The notes under the pieces were generated by a model. The model was not told the origin of the DNA. It made no database searches and saw only the letters and a list, made by a program, of their open reading frames with translations. A stretch of DNA of 7,170 nucleotides. Origin: JACDAN01 sp035535195 (GTDB lineage Bacteria > Actinomycetota > Thermoleophilia > Gaiellales > Gaiellaceae). This document shows positions 1 through 4,952 of the stretch, in pieces; position 1 is the first letter of the stretch, and each line of letters starts with the position of its first letter. The stretch covers positions 1-7,170 of the forward strand of contig DATLQK010000041.1 in assembly GCA_035535195.1 (NCBI GenBank). Reading direction: 5' to 3'. A program made the position numbers and the translations under genes.

Positions 1-657
1 GCCGGACGTGTGCCCCGTCTTGACGCCGAAGGTGCCGGGGAACTCGCCGAGCAGATCGTTCCAGGTATGGAGCGTCCTGCCGCCGGCGATCGTCGCGGAT
101 CGCTGACGGACGAGCCGACGGATCAGCGGCTTCTGCATCACCAGTGTCGCCAGCTTCGTGGTGTCGAAAGCGCTCGAGTAGTGGCCCGGGGCGTCGAGAC
201 CGTCGGGCCGAACGTAGTGGGTGTCGTTGAGCTTCATTTCCCGGGCCCACGTGTTCATCAGCTCCGGGAACGGCACGCCGACTTGCTTCTCGACCTGCTT
301 CGCGAGCGCGACGGCGGCGTCGTTCGCACTCTGGACCAGTGCGCCGGCGAGGAGGTCCCGCATCGGCATGCGCTCGCCGGCCCGAAGGTTGATGGTCGAC
401 CCGTTGACCCCGGCTGCGGCCGGGTCCACGACCACGGTCCTGCTGGGCTTGATCAGCGACGTCGCTCCGAAAGCTGTCATGAGCTTCGTGATGCTCGCCA
501 TTGGCAGCCGGTCGTGCGCGTGGCTCGCGAGCAGCACCTCGCCGTCGGCGCCGTCCATCACGAGATAGGCGCGCGCGTCCACGTCCGGCGTCGCGGCGGC
601 GGCCGGTGCGCAGACAACGAGGAGCGCGGCGAGGACGGGAAGAAGCCGGAGCTTCAC
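1..657 (-). CDS. Serine-type D-Ala-D-Ala carboxypeptidase (peptidase S11, PBP5-like), partial
   Basis: This is a secreted penicillin-binding protein of the S11 family. Such enzymes remove the terminal D-alanine from peptidoglycan pentapeptides outside the membrane and so limit cross-linking. I translated the reverse strand from a GTG at 657: 219 codons stay open to the window edge, so the C-terminus is missing. Residues 1 to about 21 form a signal peptide (positive MKLR, then a hydrophobic stretch ending in Ala residues). All three catalytic motifs are present: SITK at 55-58 (nucleophile Ser55, Lys58), SAN at 110-112 and KTG at 213-215, followed by HTSG. Their spacing fits the family. The segment after SITK is shorter and less conserved than usual. 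The gene starts 12 bases after the LysM gene stop, has only a weak ribosome binding site, and is probably the distal gene of the same transcript. The family is near certain; dacA, dacB or dacF cannot be told apart here. Confidence 0.93.
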   Translation of the reverse strand, partial: MKLRLLPVLAALLVVCAPAAAATPDVDARAYLVMDGADGEVLLASHAHDRLPMASITKLMTAFGATSLIKPSRTVVVDPAAAGVNGSTINLRAGERMPMRDLLAGALVQSANDAAVALAKQVEKQVGVPFPELMNTWAREMKLNDTHYVRPDGLDAPGHYSSAFDTTKLATLVMQKPLIRRLVRQRSATIAGGRTLHTWNDLLGEFPGTFGVKTGHTSG

Positions 658-669
658 CGGTGGAACAGG

Positions 670-999
670 CTAGCTACTGACCCGCAGGGGCTCGCCCACG
701 CGCAAGGCGCGCGGGTCGATGCCGGGGTTGAGCACGAGCAGGTGCTCGACGGTCGTCCCGAACCGCTCGGCGATCGTGCCGAGGGTGTCGCCGCTGCGGA
801 CGGAGTAAGCGCTCGCCCGCGCGCTCAGAGTCCTCGCCTCTCGCGGGGCCACTGGTGCGCGCGCCGGCGCCTGCCGCAGGCTCGGCGCGCCGATCCCGAC
901 CTCGTACGACGGGCGTGCGACCAGGATCGCGACGGTGGCGAGCATCAACAGGCCCGCCGGCATGGCGTAGCGAATGAGCCAGTACGGGATCGTCACCAT
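670..999 (-). CDS. Small membrane-anchored LysM domain protein
   Basis: This 109-residue protein has one N-terminal membrane segment at about residues 12-28, a low-complexity Ala/Pro/Arg linker at about 35-62, and a single LysM domain at about 64-108 (YSVRSGDTLGTIAERF, then NPGIDPRALRVGEPLRV). LysM domains bind the GlcNAc-containing glycan of peptidoglycan, so the expected location is membrane-tethered and facing the wall. No catalytic domain is present. The start chosen is ATG at 999, which overlaps the pyrF stop by 7 bases; a GTG one codon later would give a 4-base GTGA overlap instead. Both imply translational coupling to pyrF. The same frame stays open much further upstream, but there it only shadows pyrF. 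The D-Ala-D-Ala carboxypeptidase gene follows 12 bases later, so a wall-related role is likely. The specific function is unknown. Confidence 0.88.
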   Translation of the reverse strand: MVTIPYWLIRYAMPAGLLMLATVAILVARPSYEVGIGAPSLRQAPARAPVAPREARTLSARASAYSVRSGDTLGTIAERFGTTVEHLLVLNPGIDPRALRVGEPLRVSS

Positions 1000-1862
1000 C
1001 CGGACGCCGTCCACACCTCGGACTTCACCCGCGCCGCCTCGGCTCCTGCCGCGGCGCGCCAGTCCTCCTGGTCGCCCTGGCGGTAGGCGTACATCACCGA
1101 GCGCGACACGTTGACGAGCGCGCTCGCCGGCCCGCTGGTGAAGGCGCGGGCGACGTCCGCCGGCGTCGCGCCCTGAGCGCCGACGCCCGGCAGGAGGAGG
1201 ATCGCCTGCGGAAGCAGCCGCCGCGCCTCGCCGACCGCCCGAGGATGCGTCGCGCCGATCACGGCGCCGACACTGGAGAGGCCGCGGTCGCCCACGAGGT
1301 CCGCGCCCCATTCGGCGACGAGCAGGGCGACGTGCTGCCAGACCGGGCGCCCGTTCGTCAGCGCGAGGTCCTGGACCTCCGCGCCACCCGCGTTCGAGGT
1401 CCTCACCACGCAGAAGATGCCGGTGCCGTGCCGGCGGCAGGCGGCGAGATACGGGTCGACGGAGTCGCGCCCGAGGTAGGGGTTCACGGTGAGGGCGTCG
1501 CCGATCGGCTCCCCCTCTTCCTCGCGCGGCTCGAGGTACGCGGCGGCGTAGGCGCGCGCCGTGGAGCCGATGTCCCCGCGCTTCCCGTCGACGATCACCA
1601 GCAGCCCCGCCGTGCGGGCGTAGGCGCACACCTCCTCGAAGGCGGCGACCCCGCCGGTGCCGAGGGCCTCGAAGAAGGCCAGCTGCGGCTTGACGGCCAC
1701 GGCGTGCGGCGCGGCGGCGTCGATGATCCCGCAGCAGAACCGCGGGATGTCCCCGCCGACCTCGACGGGCAGGAGATCCGGCCTCGGGTCGAGACCTACG
1801 ACGATCTGGCTGCGCTTCGCGTCGACCGCGGCGGCCAGCCGGTCGCCGAAGGGAACGTCCAT
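993..1862 (-). CDS. pyrF: Orotidine 5'-phosphate decarboxylase, class 2
   Basis: This cytoplasmic enzyme decarboxylates OMP to UMP, the last step of de novo pyrimidine synthesis. The protein is 289 residues from the chosen start. Motifs of the longer class 2 family, also found in mycobacteria, are clear: VGLDPRPDLLP near the N-terminus, KPQLAFFEALG beginning at residue 58, the catalytic VDGKRGDIGSTA at about 91-102 (Lys and Asp dyad), the phosphate-loop-like LLPGVGAQG at about 223-231, and NVSRSVMYA near 251. I chose ATG at 1862 (MDVPFGDRL). Another in-frame ATG at 1874 adds only MFRR and lies 3 bases from the base of a strong hairpin, which would hide its ribosome binding site. Neither start has an obvious Shine-Dalgarno. 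The gene is downstream of hup and overlaps the LysM gene, and PyrE is encoded in the same block. Identity is secure; the start is uncertain by four codons. Confidence 0.96.
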   Translation of the reverse strand: MDVPFGDRLAAAVDAKRSQIVVGLDPRPDLLPVEVGGDIPRFCCGIIDAAAPHAVAVKPQLAFFEALGTGGVAAFEEVCAYARTAGLLVIVDGKRGDIGSTARAYAAAYLEPREEEGEPIGDALTVNPYLGRDSVDPYLAACRRHGTGIFCVVRTSNAGGAEVQDLALTNGRPVWQHVALLVAEWGADLVGDRGLSSVGAVIGATHPRAVGEARRLLPQAILLLPGVGAQGATPADVARAFTSGPASALVNVSRSVMYAYRQGDQEDWRAAAGAEAARVKSEVWTASGW

Positions 1863-1877
1863 GCGACGGAACATAGA

Positions 1878-1903
1878 GAGAGGGCCGGTCGCCCGGCCCT
1901 CTC
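1878..1903 (-). terminator. Strong hairpin between hup and pyrF (candidate terminator or attenuator)
   Basis: An 11-base-pair perfect inverted repeat (left arm GAGAGGGCCGG at 1878-1888, right arm CCGGCCCTCTC at 1893-1903) encloses a 4-base loop. On the minus strand it starts 23 bases after the hup stop. It is followed by TCTATGTTCC, not a run of T, so a classical U-tailed terminator is not seen. U-poor hairpins are commonly proposed as terminators or RNA processing and stability elements in actinobacteria. It lies 15 bases before the chosen pyrF start, so it could set the pyrF level. The structure is directly visible; its function is inferred. Confidence 0.6.
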
Positions 1904-1911
1904 GAAGCTTC

Positions 1912-1926
1912 CGACGAGGATCGTCG
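1912..1926 (-). terminator. Small hairpin directly after the hup stop codon
   Basis: CGACGA (1912-1917) and TCGTCG (1921-1926) pair perfectly around a 3-base loop. The structure begins immediately after the hup TAG (1927-1929) and stands just before the larger hairpin at 1878-1903. The two may act together as a 3' boundary that ends or protects the hup transcript. The small stem alone is weak and could be chance in GC-rich DNA. Confidence 0.35.
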
Positions 1927-2208
1927 CTACTGCTGCTTGACGGCCTGCTTGAGCTGGCTGCCGGCCGAGAACTTCGGTACGCGGGAGGCTGGGATGTGAA
2001 CGCGCTCGCTCGGGTTCCGGGGGTTCACGCCCTGGCGCGCGGCGCGCTGCTGGGTCTGGAACTTCCCGAACCCGGTAAACGCCACTTCCTCACCGTTCCG
2101 GAGGGACTCGGTGATCGAGTCGAGAAACGCGTCGACTGCCGTCCCCGCGTCCTTCCTGCTCAATCCGCTCTTCGACGCAACACGATCCACGAACTCCTGC
2201 TTGGTCAC
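1927..2208 (-). CDS. hup: HU family nucleoid-associated DNA-binding protein
   Basis: HU is a small dimeric protein that bends and compacts DNA without strong sequence preference. This copy has 93 residues, the normal length for the HU/IHF fold. It lacks the lysine- and alanine-rich tail of mycobacterial HupB. The N-terminal helices (MTKQEFVDRVASKSGLSRKD) are followed by the conserved GFGKFQ at about 46-51, the DNA-binding arm with RNP (GVNPRNPSERVHIPAS, about residues 60-75) and the closing helix (PKFSAGSQLKQAV). The start is a GTG at 2208, preceded at 6 bases by a strong Shine-Dalgarno. It is set apart from its neighbours by a 62-base leader with a possible promoter and by two hairpins after the stop, which suits a gene needing higher expression than the pyr genes around it. 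HU and not IHF is favoured because of the actinobacterial context. Confidence 0.96.
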   Translation of the reverse strand: MTKQEFVDRVASKSGLSRKDAGTAVDAFLDSITESLRNGEEVAFTGFGKFQTQQRAARQGVNPRNPSERVHIPASRVPKFSAGSQLKQAVKQQ

Positions 2209-2214
2209 GAAGAT

Positions 2215-2220
2215 CTCCTC
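2215..2220 (-). promoter_or_regulatory. Strong ribosome binding site of hup
   Basis: The minus strand reads GAGGAG here, 6 bases before the GTG start at 2208. It is among the best matches to the Shine-Dalgarno consensus in the window, where most genes have weak sites or rely on overlap with the preceding gene. It supports the GTG start and suggests high translation of HU. Confidence 0.75.
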
Positions 2221-2245
2221 TCGACGTCTTGGTTAAGCCAAATGG

Positions 2246-2274
2246 ACCCTAACAGTGATCCTCTTTCGGCTCAA
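2246..2274 (-). promoter_or_regulatory. Candidate promoter for hup
   Basis: On the minus strand, TTGAGC (2269-2274) is separated by 17 bases from TAGGGT (2246-2251). This resembles primary sigma factor promoters (TTGACA, 17, TAtaaT), matching four bases of the -35 and the key T, A and T of the -10. The -35 overlaps the pyrE stop codon. Transcription would start near 2239, about 30 bases upstream of the hup GTG. A 13-base imperfect palindrome (TTGGTTAAGCCAA, 2229-2241) covers that start point and could be an operator. This is a pattern match only. Confidence 0.45.
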
Positions 2275-2828
2275 CCATGCGGTTTTGCGGCACTTTTCGC
2301 GCTCTCGAGCAACTCTCCTGCGCGGAAAAGAGGCCGTAAACGGACGCCGTGGCGCGCGAGCTCGTCTGCGCCGCCCTCCTCCCGATCGACCACACAGAGG
2401 GCCGTTTTGCACTCGAGACCGGCCTCTCTGAGCGCCTGGACGGCCGACACGGCCGCCCCTCCGGAGGTGACGACGTCCTCGACGAGGCAGATGCGCTCGC
2501 CGGGCTCGAACACGCCCTCGAGCCGGTTGTCGGTGCCGTAGCCCTTCGCCTCCTTGCGGACGATCAGGAACGGGAGCCGCGACGCGAGGGACGCCGAGGC
2601 CGCCAGCGCGACGGCGCCCAGCTCCGGCCCGGCGAGCCGGTCGGCCTCCGGCTCGTGCTCCGCCACGAGGTCGGCGAGCCGCAGCCCGATCGCCTCGAGC
2701 AGTTCGGGCCTCGTCTCGAAGCGGTACTTGTCGAGGTAGTAGCGCGAGCGCCGGCCCGAGCGCAGGACGAAATCGCCCTCCAGGTAGGCGTGCTCGCGGA
2801 TCGCCTCGCGAAGCTCCGCGGTCGTCAC
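2271..2828 (-). CDS. pyrE: Orotate phosphoribosyltransferase
   Basis: PyrE joins orotate to PRPP to give OMP, the step just before PyrF in UMP synthesis, in the cytoplasm. The protein is 185 residues, a normal short-form length. Diagnostic features are FVLRSGRRSRYYLDKYRFET at 20-39, GPELGAVALA at 67-76, the catalytic-loop segment RKEAKGYGT at 91-99, and the PRPP-binding motif ICLVEDVVTSGGAA at about 113-126. The start is a GTG at 2828 whose last bases form the TGA stop of the small upstream gene (GTGA overlap), implying coupled translation. The GTG has only a weak ribosome binding site of its own. HU follows after 62 bases, then pyrF, so both final steps of the pathway are in one strand block. 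Confidence is very high. Confidence 0.97.
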   Translation of the reverse strand: MTTAELREAIREHAYLEGDFVLRSGRRSRYYLDKYRFETRPELLEAIGLRLADLVAEHEPEADRLAGPELGAVALAASASLASRLPFLIVRKEAKGYGTDNRLEGVFEPGERICLVEDVVTSGGAAVSAVQALREAGLECKTALCVVDREEGGADELARHGVRLRPLFRAGELLESAKSAAKPHG

Positions 2829-3013
2829 GCCGCGATCTCGACGAGCCCGTCGGCGTCGCCGAGCAGGTCCCTCGCCTCCGCACCGCGGCCGACCCTGATC
2901 GAGGAGCCGTCGTCGTAGTCGACCTCGACGTACTCGGCCGGCTCACGCCGCCGCGCGAGCTGCACGATCACGACGACCGCGAGCAGGAGGAGGACGAGCC
3001 TACGCAGTCGCAC
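2825..3013 (-). CDS. Small single-helix membrane protein of unknown function
   Basis: This 62-residue protein has a basic start (MRLRR), a strongly hydrophobic segment at about 6-19 (LVLLLLAVVVIVQL), then a positive RRR stop-transfer patch. A short acidic domain with EYVEVDYDDGSSIRVG at about 27-42 follows and ends in VEIAA. I do not recognise the family. The helix followed by arginines suggests an N-out anchor with the acidic tail in the cytoplasm. It starts at a GTG that overlaps the end of the Roadblock gene by 14 bases, and its TGA overlaps the pyrE GTG by 4 bases. Being locked between two real genes by overlaps, with a credible protein pattern, makes it a likely true gene. The exact start could be a few codons different. 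Confidence 0.72.
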   Translation of the reverse strand: MRLRRLVLLLLAVVVIVQLARRREPAEYVEVDYDDGSSIRVGRGAEARDLLGDADGLVEIAA

Positions 3014-3365
3014 CGGCCTTGCGCCTCGTTCGCCGGCGCTGGAGGACGGCGAGCAGCGCGCGGAGGTCGTGCTGGACGAGCCCGGGCATCGACTCGGGCG
3101 CCGCCACCGCGAGCACTGCGCGATCGCCGTCGCGCCGGAGATAGACGTCGCCGCCCTGCGTCACGACGCGGAGCTGCTGCACCGCCGCGCCCTCGCGCAT
3201 CGTGTCGGCGTACGCGAGCATCGCGTCCGCAAGCGCCGCCGCCTCGGCCGCCTTGCCGTCGCTCAGGTTTGAGGCAATCGGCTCGCCGCCGCGCTCGAAC
3301 ACGACCACGGTGCGAACGTCGTCCGAGACCTCCAGCAGGCGGTCGATGGCTTCGACGGCATCCAT
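3000..3365 (-). CDS. Roadblock/LC7 domain protein
   Basis: The 121-residue product is essentially one Roadblock/LC7 domain. The N-terminal helix (MDAVEAIDRLLEVSDDV) is followed by the strand VRTVVVFERGGEPIAS, a long Ala-rich helix (AAEAAALADAMLAYADTM), and then the strands LRVVTQGGDVYLRRDGDRAVLAVAA with a final helix (GLVQHDLRALLAVLQRRRTRR). Bacterial members usually dimerise and regulate small Ras-like (MglA-type) GTPases or signalling complexes. No GTPase gene is visible here. I chose ATG at 3365 because the domain begins there. A GTG at 3395 would add ten residues but overlaps the divergent gene start. Upstream are a GGAGGAG 13 bases away (far for a Shine-Dalgarno) and TATCTT 7 bases away, which could make a leaderless transcript. 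The gene overlaps the small membrane protein gene by 14 bases. The specific role is unknown. Confidence 0.85.
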   Translation of the reverse strand: MDAVEAIDRLLEVSDDVRTVVVFERGGEPIASNLSDGKAAEAAALADAMLAYADTMREGAAVQQLRVVTQGGDVYLRRDGDRAVLAVAAPESMPGLVQHDLRALLAVLQRRRTRRKAGATA

Positions 3366-3388
3366 CGCCGGGAAGATACTCCTCCGGA
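3366..3388. promoter_or_regulatory. 23-base divergent intergenic region with overlapping -10-like elements
   Basis: The Roadblock gene (start 3365, minus) and the membrane protein gene (start 3389, plus) are only 23 bases apart. On the minus strand TATCTT (3373-3378) sits exactly 7 bases before the ATG, the spacing seen in leaderless actinobacterial transcripts. On the plus strand GATACT (3375-3380) ends 8 bases before the other ATG. The two elements overlap, so one AT-rich patch might serve both directions. No good -35 is visible on either side. This is an inference from short motifs. Confidence 0.35.
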
Positions 3389-4210
3389 ATGCCACAGCCG
3401 TTCCAGAAGTTCTTCGCCGACCGTGGTCCGCATCTGGCGGCGATGATCGCGTACTTCGCGCTGCTATCGCTGGTGCCGCTCATCTTCCTCGCGCTCGCGA
3501 TGCTCGGTCTCTTCGGCCGGGCGAACGAGTCCACGTACCTCGTCACCGAGCTGAAGAACGTCCTGCCCTCGGCGTCGATCTCCCAGATCGTCCGGGTCGT
3601 GAACCAGATTCAGGACAACGCCGCCACGCTCGGGATCATCGGCGGGGTCTTCCTGATCTGGACGTCGCTCTCGCTCTTCAGCGTGCTCGAGTCGGCGTTC
3701 AACATCGTGTACGGACGCCCGAACCGCAGCTTCCTCCACGGCAAGGGCATTGCGTTCGTGGTGATGCTCGGCTCCCTGATCACGCTGTTTCTCGGGCTGC
3801 TCATCGGCACCGTCGGCTTCGAGCTCCTCCACGACGCGGCGCCCGGGATCATCACCAACCGGTGGGTGGGCTACGTGCTCTCGCTCGTCTTCTCGACCTT
3901 CGCGGTCTTCGTCTTCCTCGTCTCGATCTACTACCTGCTGACCAACGTGCGCCTGACGCTGGCCGAGGTGCTGCCGGGCGCAACGCTGTCCAGCATCGCG
4001 CTGCAGGCGAGCTTCCAGGTGCTCCCGCTGTACGTCAAGCTCTCCGAGCGCGAGGAGGTGCTGACGCTGAAGGCACTCGGCGCGCCAGTGCTCCTGCTGA
4101 TCTGGCTCTACGTGATGGCGAACCTGATCGTCTTCGGCGCCGAGTTCAACTGGTGGCGAGCCCGCGGCCGCTACCAGGAGGACGCGGAAGCCGTGCCCGG
4201 ACTCGCCTAG
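3389..4210 (+). CDS. YihY/BrkB family polytopic membrane protein
   Basis: This 273-residue integral membrane protein belongs to the YihY/virulence factor BrkB family (often labelled YihY/virulence factor BrkB or, wrongly, RNase BN). Its biochemical role is unsettled. Family features are the first segment AAMIAYFALLSLVPLIFLAL at 17-36, the SLSLFSVLESAFNIVYGR region at about 93-110, further helices near 118-145, 158-184 and 231-252, VLPGATLSSIALQASFQVLPLYV at about 194-216, and the closing LIWLYVMANLIVFGAEFNWW at 237-256. Six helices are expected. I chose ATG at 3389: the frame is open further upstream, but that part is Arg/Pro-rich shadow sequence over the Roadblock gene. A GGAAGA 12 bases upstream is a poor ribosome binding site. 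The methyltransferase gene follows after 10 bases, probably on the same transcript. Confidence 0.93.
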   Translation: MPQPFQKFFADRGPHLAAMIAYFALLSLVPLIFLALAMLGLFGRANESTYLVTELKNVLPSASISQIVRVVNQIQDNAATLGIIGGVFLIWTSLSLFSVLESAFNIVYGRPNRSFLHGKGIAFVVMLGSLITLFLGLLIGTVGFELLHDAAPGIITNRWVGYVLSLVFSTFAVFVFLVSIYYLLTNVRLTLAEVLPGATLSSIALQASFQVLPLYVKLSEREEVLTLKALGAPVLLLIWLYVMANLIVFGAEFNWWRARGRYQEDAEAVPGLA

Positions 4211-4220
4211 TCTGGAGCGC

Positions 4221-4952
4221 GTGCCCGAAGACCACTTCGGCGAAGACGTCGCGCCTCGCTACGACGAGCGCTCCGCGGAGATGTTCGGCGCCGAAGTCGT
4301 CGATCCGGTCGTCGACCTCCTTGCGGAGCTGGCCGGTGACGGTGCGGCGCTCGAGCTCGGCATCGGGACGGGTCGGATCGCGCTCCCGCTCTCCGAGCGC
4401 GGCGTCCCCGTCCACGGGATCGACCTATCGGAGGCGATGGTCGCGCAGCTGCACGCGAAGCCGGGCGCGGACCGGATCGGCGTCACGATCGGCAACTTCG
4501 CAACGACGCGCGTGGACGCCACGTTTTCCGTCGCCTACCTCGTGTTCAACACGATCAACAACCTGACCACGCAGGACGAACAGGTTGCGTGCTTCGAGAA
4601 CGTCGCCGCGCACCTCGACCAGGGAGGGACCTTCGTGATCGAGGTGGGCGTGCCCGGGATCCGGTGGCTCCCGCCGGGCGAGACGGTCCGCCCCTTCACC
4701 GTCACCCCGACGCGGCTGGGGTTCGACGAGTACGACGTGGCGAGGCAGGGGCTCGTCTCGCATCACTACTGGCTGGAGGACGGCGCGTTCGAGGAACGCT
4801 CGATCCCGTTCCGCTACGTCTGGCCGGCGGAGCTCGACCTGATGGCGCGGATCGCCGGAATGAGGCTCCGCGAGCGCTGGAGCGGCTGGAGGCGCGAGCC
4901 GTTCACGAGCGAGAGCACGAAGCACGTCTCCGTCTGGGAGCTGCCCGGCTAG
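4221..4952 (+). CDS. Class I SAM-dependent methyltransferase
   Basis: This 243-residue cytoplasmic protein has the Rossmann-type methyltransferase fold. Motif I is AALELGIGTGRIALPL (about 42-57, the glycine-rich SAM loop). The acidic residue that binds the ribose is in VHGIDLSEAMV at about 64-74. The motif IV region is VAYLVFNTINNLTTQDEQ at about 104-121, with LDQGGTFVIEVGVPG at about 132-146. The C-terminal half (EYDVARQGLVSHHYWLEDG onward) matches a broad family of small-molecule methyltransferases. The substrate cannot be read from the sequence. The start is a GTG at 4221 with GGAG only 3 bases before it, 10 bases after the membrane protein stop. Its TAG stop overlaps the rdgB stop on the other strand. 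A functional link to the upstream membrane protein is only suggested by spacing. Confidence 0.93.
   Translation: MPEDHFGEDVAPRYDERSAEMFGAEVVDPVVDLLAELAGDGAALELGIGTGRIALPLSERGVPVHGIDLSEAMVAQLHAKPGADRIGVTIGNFATTRVDATFSVAYLVFNTINNLTTQDEQVACFENVAAHLDQGGTFVIEVGVPGIRWLPPGETVRPFTVTPTRLGFDEYDVARQGLVSHHYWLEDGAFEERSIPFRYVWPAELDLMARIAGMRLRERWSGWRREPFTSESTKHVSVWELPG

Noticed and set aside
580..657. A lipoprotein signal in the carboxypeptidase N-terminus (Cys16)
   Set aside because: The residues before the cysteine (LVV) do not fit a lipobox, which needs Gly, Ala or Ser at -1. An ordinary signal peptide ending in AAAA fits better.
10..1086. A 358-residue plus-strand open frame opposite the carboxypeptidase and LysM genes
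   Set aside because: It is the antisense shadow of two recognised genes and has no family signature.
3202..4566. A 454-residue plus-strand open frame running across the Roadblock, membrane protein and methyltransferase genes
   Set aside because: It is Arg/Ala/Pro-rich with no domain pattern and overlaps well-identified genes in other frames. Long spurious frames are expected where third positions are nearly all G or C.
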